NCBI GenBank assembly: GCA_031262365.1
Contig: JAISHW010000022.1
Coordinates: 1 to 64,000, forward strand
Direction of reading: 5' to 3'
DNA length: 64,000 bases
DNA from: Lentimicrobiaceae bacterium
GTDB lineage: Bacteria; Bacteroidota; Bacteroidia; Bacteroidales; F082
The first letter of the stretch is position 1. The number at the start of each line of letters is the position of its first letter. The position numbers were made by a program, and so were the translations under genes. Of the stretch, positions 1 through 9,489 are shown one piece after another. The notes beneath the pieces are model-generated. The model saw only the letters and a list, made by a program, of their open reading frames with translations, was not told the origin of the DNA and made no database searches.

Positions 1-115
1 TTCTAAAAATTTCAATATCAAGGCTTGCGACTGAAACAAAAGCGGAGTTTACTAACGTAAATGAGCATTTTGTTGAAGAAGCGTAACGCAGAGATTGGGA
101 TTTTTAGAAGTTCCC
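1..115. mobile_element. MITE-like short repeat, family A, copy 1 (cut by window edge)
   Basis: The stretch begins with TTCTAAAAAT and ends with ATTTTTAGAAGTTCCC, so its ends are inverted copies of each other. The interior matches, in the opposite orientation, the element at 33132-33253, and in the same orientation the element at 48598-48800. It ends 5 bases before the stop codon of the minus-strand gene that follows. No coding capacity is seen. The left end is missing from the window. Confidence 0.75.
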
Positions 116-120
116 AATAT

Positions 121-1248
121 TTATTTCAACGAAATTTTCAACAGTATTGGATTGTGATTGCTCGATTCAAATTCTAAATTAAGAACTTCGATATGAATAA
201 TTTCGATGTTTGGCGACACAATAAAATAATCAGTTGTTGTGGTATATGTTTTTGATTTAGAGAAGGGCGTGTTCGAAAAACGACTTGTCGGAACAAGATT
301 GCTATACGCAAATTGCCACCCGGTCGGTATCATGTTTTTTGGAAAAGACAGATCTGTTTTTTTGTACAAATAATCGTATGAACGCGATGGTTCGAAGTCG
401 GGCGGATTGACATTCCAATCGCCGCCAACAAGCACAAAATTTCCTTTTTCGTATTCTTTAATCATTCGTTTGCGAAGTACATCAATCTCTAAATCAATGT
501 TTTGATCGTCTTTAACAAAATCGGAATTATGCGTATTGAAAACCACCAATTCGCCTCCTTCTTTTATCGGATAACGGGTTTCGATGACGCAGCGGTCGTG
601 CAAAAACAGACGACCCGGCCACAAAGCAATTTGCGGATACGAAATGCGGCGGGCTGTTTTCGAAGCAAAACGCGACAACGTCATTTGTCCTGAATTGACT
701 TTTCCAAGCGGTTTTGTCAACGGTAGCGGCACATAAGGCACGCTGTAATTGAGCGCAAAAACCGATTCGTGAAAAAACATAGCGTTCGATAATGCCGCAT
801 ATTGATTGATGAAATGGGTTCGTTTCGAGTCAAAATCGACTTCCTGCAGCAAAATAAAATCGGTATTGCGTAACGACAAAACCCGCGATACAATTTGCTC
901 GAATCCGTTTTGTGTTGCTGATTTTGTTGCGCGAACTTTTTTACCACTTTCGTTAAAAAACGCCATTGAATTTCCCAAGTTGCCATGTCCGATATTCCAA
1001 GTCAGAAAACTCAATTGGCGTTGCTCAATGTATTCGGGAATCAGGCGTTTTGAAGGATGCAATTCTTCTTCCATCAAAGGCGCAAAATCGACGTGGTTGA
1101 GGTAAAACAAAAACGTGCCGATAAGAAAAACAATTCCAACGAAAGCGATAGCAGCGATTTTTACCGCTTTTTTTGCTTTCTGCCACAAAACACCGTCTCG
1201 ATCTATTTTAAAACCTTCGAAAAATTCTTTAATTTCCACCGATTGCAT
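121..1248 (-). CDS. Membrane-anchored endonuclease/exonuclease/phosphatase family protein
   Basis: A 375-residue protein of the EEP (DNase I-like) superfamily, metal-dependent phosphoesterases acting on nucleic acids, inositol phosphates or lipids. The N-terminus is cytoplasmic-looking, with one hydrophobic segment at about residues 30-50, and the catalytic domain follows from about residue 78. Visible family motifs are LTWNIGHGN (about 82-90), LLQEVD (about 133-138), GGDWNVNP (about 275) and SNHNPI near the C-terminus, which carry the metal-binding and catalytic Asn, Glu, Asp and His. The domain is therefore probably anchored on the outer face of the inner membrane. A -7 promoter box lies just upstream, leaving almost no 5' leader. 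The actual substrate cannot be told from the sequence. Confidence 0.85.
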   Translation of the reverse strand: MQSVEIKEFFEGFKIDRDGVLWQKAKKAVKIAAIAFVGIVFLIGTFLFYLNHVDFAPLMEEELHPSKRLIPEYIEQRQLSFLTWNIGHGNLGNSMAFFNESGKKVRATKSATQNGFEQIVSRVLSLRNTDFILLQEVDFDSKRTHFINQYAALSNAMFFHESVFALNYSVPYVPLPLTKPLGKVNSGQMTLSRFASKTARRISYPQIALWPGRLFLHDRCVIETRYPIKEGGELVVFNTHNSDFVKDDQNIDLEIDVLRKRMIKEYEKGNFVLVGGDWNVNPPDFEPSRSYDYLYKKTDLSFPKNMIPTGWQFAYSNLVPTSRFSNTPFSKSKTYTTTTDYFIVSPNIEIIHIEVLNLEFESSNHNPILLKISLK

Positions 1249-1256
1249 ATATGCTG

Positions 1257-1264
1257 CAAACTTA
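1257..1264 (-). promoter_or_regulatory. -7 box (TAAGTTTG) of the EEP gene
   Basis: An exact TAnnTTTG Bacteroidota -7 element on the minus strand. Its end is 9 bases from the ATG at 1248, so the transcript would have a leader of only a few bases. Confidence 0.6.
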
Positions 1265-1364
1265 CGAATTATCAGCTGTTAAAATTTGAGACAACATGCC
1301 GTTCGAACGAATTTTTATTAACATTTTTTACCATCGAAAATCGCATTTGTGCGTTAGAACTCAA

Positions 1365-1372
1365 TACTTTTG
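1365..1372 (+). promoter_or_regulatory. -7 box (TACTTTTG) for the gene at 1395
   Basis: An exact TAnnTTTG match, with a TTTG at 1346-1349 that could serve as the -33 element. It lies downstream of an in-frame ATG at 1296 and so argues that translation begins at 1395. Confidence 0.6.
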
Positions 1373-1394
1373 TTCGCACAATTTTCAAAAAGTA

Positions 1395-2018
1395 ATGTTA
1401 CGCCGGTGTTTGTTTCTGTTGTTTCTCGTTTTTATTGGTGAGATGCTCTATGCGCAACGCGATTTGATGCGAATTGAAGGTTATGTGTTGTCGAGCGACA
1501 GCCTGAAACCCATTCAAAACGCACATATAATCAGTAAAATAGCTTCGCGTGGAAGTATTAGCGACCGCGACGGAAAGTTCTCACTTGTTGTTGCGACAAT
1601 CGACACCTTGTTGTTGACTTCTATTGGTTTCGAACGAAAATTGCTTGCTTTCGATAAACAACTTATTGAAAATCAACAGCAATTAAGGGTTTTGCTCAAA
1701 AAAGAAGTTTTTTTGTTGAACGAAGTCGTTGTGAAACCGTTTCCCGACTACCGCACATTTAAAGAAACCATTATCAAGATGGAATCGAAATTGCCTCAAG
1801 AGATTACGCTTTTTGAGAAACCGAAAAATTTTGGCGAAAACAAGTCGCGTTTGTTGCCTCCCGCAGGAGGACTTATTCAAATGTTTTACAATATTTTCAA
1901 CGAAAAAGCAGTTCGCGATCGGCGACTGAAACGTAATCGTAAAAATTACAACAAAAACCTTGTAAAATCTGGAAGAGAAGAAGAACAAATTCCGATCAAA
2001 CTAAATATTGACAACTGA
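1395..2018 (+). CDS. Secreted CarboxypepD_reg-like domain protein
   Basis: A 207-residue protein starting at MLRRCLFLLF, whose first about 20 residues form a signal peptide ending in MLYAQ. Residues about 25-105 form a carboxypeptidase regulatory-like beta-sandwich: RIEGYVLSS, then IQNAHI, then SDRDGKFSL, then LLLTSIGFE, the pattern seen in the N-terminal plug-side domain of TonB-dependent receptors and in many small Bacteroidota envelope proteins. The C-terminal half is basic and lysine-rich (KNYNKNLVKSGREEEQ) with no recognised domain. An ATG 99 bases upstream is in frame, but it precedes the promoter box and would place charged residues before the signal peptide, so it was not chosen. Exact function unknown; probably periplasmic. 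Confidence 0.7.
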   Translation: MLRRCLFLLFLVFIGEMLYAQRDLMRIEGYVLSSDSLKPIQNAHIISKIASRGSISDRDGKFSLVVATIDTLLLTSIGFERKLLAFDKQLIENQQQLRVLLKKEVFLLNEVVVKPFPDYRTFKETIIKMESKLPQEITLFEKPKNFGENKSRLLPPAGGLIQMFYNIFNEKAVRDRRLKRNRKNYNKNLVKSGREEEQIPIKLNIDN

Positions 2019-2086
2019 GAAACAATTTGAAAAGTGTCAAAGTCAAGAACGAATGAAACTTCGTTTTGAAACAAATGTGTTAGAGG

Positions 2087-3502
2087 TTACTTTCCGCGAC
2101 CTTGTAAAACAATTAAAACCGTATAAATCAGAATTTTAATATCAACGGCTAAACTCATGTTTTCGATATACAAGATGTCGTATTTCAATCGCTCGATCAT
2201 TTCATCAACGTTAGAAGCATAACCGAATTTTACTTGTCCCCAACTTGTTATTCCCGGTTTTACTTTCAGCAATAGCCGGTAATGTGGGGCGCGCTTAATG
2301 ATTTGGTCGATATAAAATTGACGTTCGGGACGTGGTCCAACAAGCGACATATCGCCTTTCAGAACGGTAAAAAATTGAGGAATTTCGTCGAGACGCACCT
2401 TTCGCATAAATTTTCCAAAGCGTGTGATTCGCGGGTCGGAATCACTCGAAAGTTGCGGTCCTGTATCTTCAGCGTTTTCATACATGCTCCTGAATTTCAG
2501 CATTTTGAATTTTCTTCCATTATATCCGATACGCTCTTGCGAATAAAATATAGGACCAGGAGATGTACAACGAACAATAATTGCGGTAACTAAATAAACC
2601 GGAAGTAGCATTAAAATTGCCAGTAACGACACAACAACGTCCATTATTCTTTTTATAGATTGTTGCCAAGCGGGCATCAAATCGGGCGTGATCTGTACTA
2701 ATGGTGCGTGCCAAATTCCAGATATTTTGACCGATCCGAAAAGAATATCTTGCATCAAAGGAATTATTTTTATCACAGCCGGTGTTTCTTCTAATTCTGC
2801 GATGATTTTATCAATTGTATCTGTTTCCGAGCGTTCTATAGCGATAATTACTTCTTCGATGTGGCGGTCGGCAATGATTTTTTTTATGTCTTTATAAGAA
2901 CCTAAATGGGGTAAGTATTCGCTAATTCGATAATGATCTTTGTCGTAAACATTGACAAAACCAACGAATAGATTTCCTGATGGAACTTCTTGATTTTCTA
3001 TTTCATTATAAATCTGAATCGCGTTGCCGTTGCTACCGATAATAAGTGTATTAAATCCGATTTCTTTGTTGTGGATTTTACGTACAATTATCGAAGTAAG
3101 AATCAAGCGTCCGGTGTATGTAAGTGTAAAATGCAACACAAACAACACGGTAAACGACTGGTAGTAATAAGTATAAGAAGGAATTAGATCGTCTAAAATA
3201 GCCACAAAAAACAGCACTGTAACACCAATCAAGGTAACAATAAGTGTTTGACCAAATTCTTTTAAGCGCGATTTATAATAGATTTTGCGGTAAGTGCCAA
3301 CAATACCATAAAGTATCAGCCAACCAATAGGAATTCCTATAATGCCAATCCACAGATTAGCGTCATTAAGGATATCCATCAAATTGTTTATAAAATCCGG
3401 ATCTTCGGTGTTTTTCCGGAACGAATAAAACAAGCTCCATGAAAGAACTGCCGTAAACCAATCGACAAGTACGTATTTTGTTACCTGTAATTTTTTATTC
3501 AT
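2087..3502 (-). CDS. Undecaprenyl-phosphate sugar phosphotransferase (WcaJ/exopolysaccharide type)
   Basis: A 471-residue polyisoprenyl-phosphate hexose-1-phosphate transferase, the enzyme that moves a sugar phosphate from a UDP-sugar to undecaprenyl phosphate to begin a capsule, exopolysaccharide or O-unit. Four to five N-terminal membrane segments lie within residues about 8-125, then a CoA-binding-like Rossmann region (FNTLIIGSNGNA), then a membrane hairpin (about 280-305), then the bacterial sugar transferase domain with YSQERIGYNGRKFKMLKFRSM, KVRLDEIPQF and LVGPRPE. All conserved catalytic-domain blocks are present. It follows a lipoprotein gene by 11 bases and is probably cotranscribed with it and the oxidoreductase further upstream. 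Substrate sugar not determinable. Confidence 0.9.
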   Translation of the reverse strand: MNKKLQVTKYVLVDWFTAVLSWSLFYSFRKNTEDPDFINNLMDILNDANLWIGIIGIPIGWLILYGIVGTYRKIYYKSRLKEFGQTLIVTLIGVTVLFFVAILDDLIPSYTYYYQSFTVLFVLHFTLTYTGRLILTSIIVRKIHNKEIGFNTLIIGSNGNAIQIYNEIENQEVPSGNLFVGFVNVYDKDHYRISEYLPHLGSYKDIKKIIADRHIEEVIIAIERSETDTIDKIIAELEETPAVIKIIPLMQDILFGSVKISGIWHAPLVQITPDLMPAWQQSIKRIMDVVVSLLAILMLLPVYLVTAIIVRCTSPGPIFYSQERIGYNGRKFKMLKFRSMYENAEDTGPQLSSDSDPRITRFGKFMRKVRLDEIPQFFTVLKGDMSLVGPRPERQFYIDQIIKRAPHYRLLLKVKPGITSWGQVKFGYASNVDEMIERLKYDILYIENMSLAVDIKILIYTVLIVLQGRGK

Positions 3503-3513
3503 TATAACCCAAC

Positions 3514-4434
3514 CTAATCCTTATTGTAAATCAACTTAATATTGTCGAAATAAAATGTTGCAGTAGGATCGTTCCCTAAAGCGCCACTAAAATATACTTG
3601 AAAATAATCGACGTTATTGATGTTTTCTGATACTGTTGGAGAGAGGTTGATGTATATTTTTTTCCATTTGTCGGTTGGTGCTACGTTAATCAAAGGGTAA
3701 TCTGTTGCGCTGCTACCTGTTGCTACGGCAAGCATACCAACCATAAAAGGCTGTGTGCATTTGTAATCGATTTCTAGCATGACATACGCTCCTAAACCAG
3801 GTAAATCGGCAAATTTATCGAACGAATACAAATCGAAAGATTGATGTTCTTCGTCTAAATGTACAACGCCCGAATGAGCCGAATAAGGCGATTGCCATGC
3901 GTTCGGATCGTTTGCCGGTGTTTTGCTAATCATCGTATCGCTGGAACTTCCGCGCGTGAGCGAAATGTCGGCTCCTTCAAAATCTTCCATCCAAGTAATA
4001 AAAGTTGTTGAAGTATAGGTTGTTGTTGGATGTATTGTTCGGACGCTGTCTTCTATCAATTCAAAATCGGCAATTTCGAAATTGCTATAAAAAGGGTACC
4101 ACACGCGGGTGGACGAAATACCATTTAATTTGATTCCGGGACGAACCGTGATTTTGTGTTTTCCTTTTTCTAGTACAGGAAACGTTGCCGGAAGTTCATA
4201 AGCACCGACAATATTATTATCGATATAAATCCAAGCATCGGTTATGTTGCTTGTCGCAGCACCATGCGTAAAATAATCTGTTGATAAAACAATTGTATCG
4301 ATATGAATGTAAGCCGGTATTGTTTGGTCGCCCTCGAATTTGTTACAAGACCAAAAAACATTTCCGAAAAATAAGGCTACAAAAAAAACGGTAAAAAAGT
4401 GTAAAAGATGCCTCATGCTGAAGTTTTTGTTCAT
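3514..4434 (-). CDS. Hypothetical lipoprotein
   Basis: A 306-residue protein with a long hydrophobic signal (residues about 8-28) and a lipobox-like VFWSCNK, so it is probably acylated on Cys and placed in the outer membrane. Translation may start at residue 7 (MRHLLHFF) instead. The mature part has a beta-rich first half resembling PEGA-like or fibronectin-like sheets and a C-terminal jelly-roll-like segment ending in ATFYFDNIKLIYNKD, typical of galactose-binding-like folds. I do not recognise a named family. It lies between an oxidoreductase gene and a sugar transferase gene on the same strand, suggesting a role in surface polysaccharide export or attachment; this is inference from context only. 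Confidence 0.6.
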   Translation of the reverse strand: MNKNFSMRHLLHFFTVFFVALFFGNVFWSCNKFEGDQTIPAYIHIDTIVLSTDYFTHGAATSNITDAWIYIDNNIVGAYELPATFPVLEKGKHKITVRPGIKLNGISSTRVWYPFYSNFEIADFELIEDSVRTIHPTTTYTSTTFITWMEDFEGADISLTRGSSSDTMISKTPANDPNAWQSPYSAHSGVVHLDEEHQSFDLYSFDKFADLPGLGAYVMLEIDYKCTQPFMVGMLAVATGSSATDYPLINVAPTDKWKKIYINLSPTVSENINNVDYFQVYFSGALGNDPTATFYFDNIKLIYNKD

Positions 4435-4491
4435 TGACGTAATATTAATTTAACGAAACCGAAATATACTTATTGCAACCGATTGCAAATA

Positions 4492-5481
4492 TTATTTGAT
4501 GTTTTTTACCGATTTATTTACCTCTTTTAAAATGTCGTGTGCTAATTGCAGCACGCGAACACCATCGTGAATCGTTACGGCAGGCACGGTGTCGTTTGTA
4601 ATTGCCTCGTTAAATCGCTCCAACTCCGTCTTTATGGCGTTAATAGGAAATACATCGGGTTTGTCGAATAGTATTTGACGCGATTTTCCATTTGGAAGAT
4701 CGAGAACCATTGCCATTGGGTCGTTAGTTGTCTCGTTGTCAGCATCTTTTATGCGAACAATTTCGGCTTTTTTATCTAAAAAATCGACTGTAATGTACGC
4801 ATCAGGTTGAAAAATCCGTGTTTTACGCATGTTTTTCATCGAAATACGACTTGCCGTTAAGTTTGCAACAGCACCGTTTTCAAATTCGACACGCGCCGTT
4901 GTAATATCGGGCGTATCGCTGACAACAGCCACGCCGTTAGCACAAATGCTTTTAACAGGCGATTTGATGATGCTCAGCACAATATCCAAATCGTGAATCA
5001 TTAAATCCAAAACAACAGGAACATCGGTGCCACGCGGATTGAACAACGCCAAACGATGCGCTTCGACAAACATTGGGTTTTGAATGCTGTTTTGCACCGC
5101 TAAGAAAGCCGGATTGAAACGTTCGACATGACCCACCTGAACTTTTACATTTGCTTCTTCGGCAAGTTGAATCAACGCATTTGCTTCTTCGGGTGTTGTA
5201 ACAATCGGTTTTTCGATAAAAACATGTCGGCGTTTTTTCAAAGATTTCGAAGCACATTCAAAATGCGCAATCGTTGGTGTTACAATATCAATTACTTCGA
5301 CGGCATCGATCAGTGTGTCAATGGTATCAAAACTTTTTATTCCAAATTCGGAAGCAACTTTCGCCGCTGTGTTTTTGTCGGGATCGTAAAACCCAACCAA
5401 TTCATATTCAGGAATTTGTTTGATACAATTAATGTGAATTTTTCCTAAATGCCCGGCTCCCAAAACGCCTATTCTCAACAT
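4492..5481 (-). CDS. Gfo/Idh/MocA family oxidoreductase
   Basis: A 329-residue NAD(P)-dependent sugar dehydrogenase-like enzyme. The N-terminal Rossmann fold starts immediately with RIGVLGAGHLGKIH (glycine-rich dinucleotide loop) and includes VIDIVTPTIAHFECA and the diagnostic EKPIVTTPEEA (Lys of the EKP motif). The C-terminal alpha/beta domain has the conserved VLDLMIHDLDIV, which supplies the catalytic His. Many polysaccharide clusters carry such enzymes for making amino or keto sugars, and the downstream sugar transferase fits that use. An exact -7 promoter box lies 17 bases upstream, so this is the first gene of the probable operon. Specific substrate unknown. Confidence 0.88.
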   Translation of the reverse strand: MLRIGVLGAGHLGKIHINCIKQIPEYELVGFYDPDKNTAAKVASEFGIKSFDTIDTLIDAVEVIDIVTPTIAHFECASKSLKKRRHVFIEKPIVTTPEEANALIQLAEEANVKVQVGHVERFNPAFLAVQNSIQNPMFVEAHRLALFNPRGTDVPVVLDLMIHDLDIVLSIIKSPVKSICANGVAVVSDTPDITTARVEFENGAVANLTASRISMKNMRKTRIFQPDAYITVDFLDKKAEIVRIKDADNETTNDPMAMVLDLPNGKSRQILFDKPDVFPINAIKTELERFNEAITNDTVPAVTIHDGVRVLQLAHDILKEVNKSVKNIK

Positions 5482-5497
5482 ATTTGAATCTTTTTGG

Positions 5498-5505
5498 CAA
5501 AAGTA
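5498..5505 (-). promoter_or_regulatory. -7 box (TACTTTTG) of the oxidoreductase operon
   Basis: An exact TAnnTTTG element on the minus strand, ending 17 bases before the ATG at 5481. It is the only such box found ahead of the three genes 4492-5481, 3514-4434 and 2087-3502. Confidence 0.6.
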
Positions 5506-5583
5506 ATTTTTTTTGGCTTCATATTCTTAATTTAGCCGTAAATTACGACACAATCAAACGGCTTTCGTTTACAGTTATTTAGA

Positions 5584-6243
5584 ATGTTGGAACGCGATAA
5601 TTACAGACACAAAGGATTACGAAAACAACTTGTTGAGGTTTTACGAAGTAAAAAAATAACCGATGAGGCGGTGCTTTCGGCTATTAATGCCGTTCCGCGG
5701 CACCTGTTTCTCGATTCGTCTTTTTTAGAATTTGCTTATCAAGACAAACCTTTTCCGATTGGATCCGGACAGACGATTTCCCAACCGTATACCGTTGCTT
5801 TTCAGACCGAATTGCTTCAAGTTAAGAAAGGAATGAAGGTGCTCGAAATTGGTACCGGTTCGGGCTATCAGGCTTGTGTTTTGGCCGAAATGGGCGCAAA
5901 AGTTTTTAGTATTGAACGGCAACGAAAATTGTACATCAAGACAAAAGCGTTTTTGCTGGAAATGCCTTATGTGATTAAAACTTTTTTGGGCGACGGAAAC
6001 GAAGGATTAGCTATTCACGCGCCATTCGACAGGATTTTAATTACAGCAGCCGCGCCTGAAATTCCACAAACACTTATTGATCAGCTAAACCCTGACGGTA
6101 TTATGGTTATTCCGCTGAGCGAAAACGAAAAAGAACAGAAAATGTTACGCCTTATAAAAAATAGCGACGGCTCGCTGACGACACAAGAACACGGTTTTTT
6201 TCGATTCGTTCCGTTGCTTGAAAATATTGGTAACGACAACTAA
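5584..6243 (+). CDS. pcm: Protein-L-isoaspartate O-methyltransferase
   Basis: A 219-residue SAM-dependent methyltransferase that repairs isoaspartyl residues in aged proteins. It shows the family's N-terminal helical segment with VPRHLFLD and the substrate-binding IGSGQTISQPYTVAFQTELL, followed by SAM motif I (VLEIGTGSGYQACVLAEMG), the acidic residue of motif II (VFSIERQ), and the FDRILITAAAPEIP block. Length is normal for the family. The gene stands alone between a divergent gene and tRNA-Asn. Nothing unusual is seen. Confidence 0.93.
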   Translation: MLERDNYRHKGLRKQLVEVLRSKKITDEAVLSAINAVPRHLFLDSSFLEFAYQDKPFPIGSGQTISQPYTVAFQTELLQVKKGMKVLEIGTGSGYQACVLAEMGAKVFSIERQRKLYIKTKAFLLEMPYVIKTFLGDGNEGLAIHAPFDRILITAAAPEIPQTLIDQLNPDGIMVIPLSENEKEQKMLRLIKNSDGSLTTQEHGFFRFVPLLENIGNDN

Positions 6244-6418
6244 TTCGCGTATGTTTTTGTTTGAAATAGGATAAAAAACAAAACACCGATAATTGCCCTA
6301 CCTATGATTGCGATTACCGATGCTTTATCTTGTAACTAAACCCCTATTCTCCTATTTGCAGCAGGAGTAACACAACTGACATAGCGATTACACTACTACA
6401 AATCCTTTATTTTGAGTG

Positions 6419-6492
6419 CTCCCCCTGCTGGACTTGAACCAGCGACCCTCTGATTAACAGTCAGATGCTCTAACCAACTGAGCTAAGGAGGA
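6419..6492 (-). tRNA. tRNA-Asn (anticodon GTT)
   Basis: Read on the minus strand, the 74-base gene begins TCCTCCTTAGCTCAG and ends AGGGGGAG. All four stems form: a 7-bp acceptor with one T-G pair, a D arm containing AGCTCAGTTGGTTAGAGC, an anticodon loop CTGTTAA with GTT, and a T arm GCTGG TTCAAGT CCAGC. CCA is not encoded. An exact -7 promoter box lies 33 bases upstream. Confidence 0.97.
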
Positions 6493-6524
6493 ATTTTAAA
6501 CCAAACAAAACCAATTTGAGGCTG

Positions 6525-6532
6525 CAAAATTA
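6525..6532 (-). promoter_or_regulatory. -7 box (TAATTTTG) of tRNA-Asn
   Basis: An exact TAnnTTTG element upstream of the tRNA on the minus strand. The spacing allows a 5' leader of about 25 bases to be removed by RNase P. Confidence 0.6.
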
Positions 6533-6720
6533 CATGTTTTTTCTTTCGACACAAATTTTTTACGTAGAAAAATGTAACAAATTTCATTTCCGTAACGCAT
6601 ATAGGTGGATATGAAATTACTATTTCGATGAAACAACAATTTTTTAGCAAAAAATAGACTTTAATCACGCAAAAAAATGTAATTTTATCGGTTCAAACCA
6701 ATTATAGACAACTTACGCCT

Positions 6721-9489
6721 ATGAAAAAAATAATATTTATACCACTACTATTTTTTTTCTTACTGGTTTTCAGTCTAATAAGTTATTCGCAAACGCATAG
6801 CATTGAGGATTTCGTTATTCGAATAACATTTCACGAAAACCCCGGAGAAAGCCTTAAAGTGTACAAAGCCCCTTTAAAATACAACAAAGATTTAGCTTTG
6901 GTCGTACATCTCGACAATAGCAGCCCTGTGCTGAACAATGTTATCATGCCGTTTTTCAAAGGACAAGACAATTATCCCGGATTGTTTTATTGTGAAGGTC
7001 CTGCGGGAAGCGACCAACCGTTTAAGATGGATGCCGTTCAATATTGTTTCAACGAAAACGATGAAGATATTCACGCTTTCAACGAAACGTATTTGAATTG
7101 GGACGAGTTGATTAACCTGAAAACGGGCGAATTTGGTGTTGTGAGCAACGGATTAAAAAAACCTGCGGACGAAGATCCCGCTATTCAAGTAATGCGAGGT
7201 GCAAGCTACACAGAACGAATGACACACAAATCGTTTTACAAAGGCATCGACATGAAAACATACGTGGCGCAAGAAAGTAGCGAACAAGAAATATCGAATG
7301 CTAAAATGAATTTTTTAGGTGTTTATTCGCAAGCGGCAACAGCCTTGGCAAATCCGATTAATCCAATGCAAATTAGTAATTTTCAAGGTGTTGAGTTCAG
7401 CAGGACACTCATGCAAAGTAATTTCTTCGACCAAGTGGCATTAGTTGCCGAACAAAGCAGTCCGAGCAATCCGCTGATTGCGAGTTTTTACGCTGATGCC
7501 TTTTCGTTTTCGGGTACATCGTTGAATAATTTTTTACAACAAATGACACGAATAGCAAGTACTTACGGAAGAGATGGCGAAGATAAAATCTGGTCAACTT
7601 CGTCGGATGAGCTTTTCGAATATTTACGTCTGAACGAATATATTTACATACAACAATCGCTTGTCGGAAATCAATTGGAAATTCGTTTCACGACAGGTGC
7701 CGCAATACCAACAGATTTTTCGTTTTACGCATCGACAATTGTTGTCGAAAGTGATGCTATCATTACCGATGTTACGGTTACGCAACCGGAAAATATGTCG
7801 ACTTATTACTACCGCGACGGAGAGGCTTTATTCAATTTGAAATGGCGTGGTGCCGTTGAAAAAGATATTGTAGAAGAAGCAACATTAGCCGTTGAACACG
7901 CCGAATTATATCCTTCCGAAGCACACGCGTTAGTAGCGATGGATAAAGTACTGATGCTTCCCGAAAGCACAACACAATTGAATTTGCGTAACCGTTTGTG
8001 TCAGTTTTATCAGTTCGATTATGAAACCGGTTTTTGTCCCGAATCAACATTTTTAGGTGAAGACACCACCGTTTGTCTGAATACTGTTCTTTATCTAGCA
8101 GCTCCCGAAAACGCATACGAATTTTTATGGAGCACCGGAGATACAGAACGTTACATCGCTGCTGTTTGCGATCAAGATACCACATTTTGGGTTCAAGCAA
8201 CGATGTTCGGAGGCAATGTCGTTAGCGATACAATTCATATAAACACGTTAGAATTACCAACAATTGACGTATCGCCACGAACAGCGACAATTGAGCCGGG
8301 CGAATTTATCACATTGACCGCCACGGGAGGTGTTTCCTATTTATGGTCGACCGAAGAAACAACGCCATCTATTACGCCAGTTCCAATGACAACAACAGAA
8401 TACATTGTTGAAGGCGCAAACGAATACGGTTGTGTTGATACCGCACAATGTCTTGTCGATGTGTACTATAAAGTAGATGTCGATTTTTATCATAATATCG
8501 TTTGCATTGGCGACACAACCTATTTTGTCGCTAACACCACAACGCTCGACAGCATTTTTGCTATCGAATGGGATTTGAATGGTGATGCAATTTTCGAAAC
8601 GGTTGTTTTTGAAGATACTATTTGGCACCGTTTTGAAGAAACAGGCGAGCATCTTGTGGGTATTCGCGTAAAAACGATGTCGGGAAACATTGCAACACAT
8701 TATAAACTTGTTCCGGCGGCGGCTTCTCCGGTAGCCGAATTTAGCGCATCGCAGTTGTGTACAAATTCATCTACTATTTTTACGGATAAATCAACGATTG
8801 ACGACGGAACAATTTCGCAATGGTATTGGGATTTTGGAAACGGGTCGACATCAACCTCGAAAAATCCTTTGGTCGTGTTTTATGATGCCGGTGAATATCC
8901 TGTAACACTTGTCGTAACATCTAACAACGGTTGCAGCGACACCTTGACACGCTATTACACACTCAATACCACGCCCGATATTTTGTTGCAATTAAGCGAT
9001 GGAACAATTGTGTTTGAAAACGATGAAATCGAACTTCCAACGAGTGGTAGTTTGACATTCCAAGTGTTGAGTGCGTTTGATCAAATTTTGTGGTCGACAG
9101 GAGGCACCGAGTTTAGTACAACAATCACACAAGAAGGGTTTTATGAAGTTTCTGTCATGCTTAATGGTTGCATGAACAGCCTGTATTTTATGGTAGAAGG
9201 AGAAGGAACAAACCCCGAAGAACCAAGTAACGATTTGATGAATTTCATGACACCTAATGGCGATGGCTATAACGATACGTGGTCGATTGGCAATCTTTCT
9301 TCGGCAAAACTACCTGCTAAAGTTGTTGTTTATAGCCGTGCCGGAAAAAAAGTGTACGAAAACAGCAATTACGAAAACGACTGGGACGGTACTTATAAAG
9401 GCAATTCGCTTCCGGAAGGACCCTATTTCTATGTAATAGAAATGAATGACGGAGAAGTATTAAAAGGCACAATCAGTATTCTAAAATGA
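6721..9489 (+). CDS. Large secreted T9SS substrate with PKD domain and type B (CHU_C) sorting domain
   Basis: A 922-residue exported protein. The signal peptide covers residues about 1-24 (IIFIPLLFFFLLVFSLISYSQ). The first about 420 residues have no recognised domain. Then come two Ig-like/SprB-like modules at about 440-590 (FLWSTGDTERYI; TATGGVSYLWSTEETTPSI), a PKD domain at about 670-755 (WYWDFGNGSTSTSKNP, then GEYPVTLVVTSNNGC), and a final gliding-motility-associated C-terminal domain beginning MTPNGDGYNDTW, which directs type IX secretion. Its stop codon overlaps the next gene's start as ATGA, so it is translationally coupled to a PorP/SprF protein. The pairing of a type B CTD protein with a SprF-like protein is the arrangement known for SprB/SprF. 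Probably a surface adhesin or motility protein. Confidence 0.85.
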   Translation: MKKIIFIPLLFFFLLVFSLISYSQTHSIEDFVIRITFHENPGESLKVYKAPLKYNKDLALVVHLDNSSPVLNNVIMPFFKGQDNYPGLFYCEGPAGSDQPFKMDAVQYCFNENDEDIHAFNETYLNWDELINLKTGEFGVVSNGLKKPADEDPAIQVMRGASYTERMTHKSFYKGIDMKTYVAQESSEQEISNAKMNFLGVYSQAATALANPINPMQISNFQGVEFSRTLMQSNFFDQVALVAEQSSPSNPLIASFYADAFSFSGTSLNNFLQQMTRIASTYGRDGEDKIWSTSSDELFEYLRLNEYIYIQQSLVGNQLEIRFTTGAAIPTDFSFYASTIVVESDAIITDVTVTQPENMSTYYYRDGEALFNLKWRGAVEKDIVEEATLAVEHAELYPSEAHALVAMDKVLMLPESTTQLNLRNRLCQFYQFDYETGFCPESTFLGEDTTVCLNTVLYLAAPENAYEFLWSTGDTERYIAAVCDQDTTFWVQATMFGGNVVSDTIHINTLELPTIDVSPRTATIEPGEFITLTATGGVSYLWSTEETTPSITPVPMTTTEYIVEGANEYGCVDTAQCLVDVYYKVDVDFYHNIVCIGDTTYFVANTTTLDSIFAIEWDLNGDAIFETVVFEDTIWHRFEETGEHLVGIRVKTMSGNIATHYKLVPAAASPVAEFSASQLCTNSSTIFTDKSTIDDGTISQWYWDFGNGSTSTSKNPLVVFYDAGEYPVTLVVTSNNGCSDTLTRYYTLNTTPDILLQLSDGTIVFENDEIELPTSGSLTFQVLSAFDQILWSTGGTEFSTTITQEGFYEVSVMLNGCMNSLYFMVEGEGTNPEEPSNDLMNFMTPNGDGYNDTWSIGNLSSAKLPAKVVVYSRAGKKVYENSNYENDWDGTYKGNSLPEGPYFYVIEMNDGEVLKGTISILK

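Noticed and set aside
6244-6418. A second tRNA or small RNA just downstream of pcm
   Set aside because: No cloverleaf, promoter box or terminator could be drawn in this 175-base stretch.
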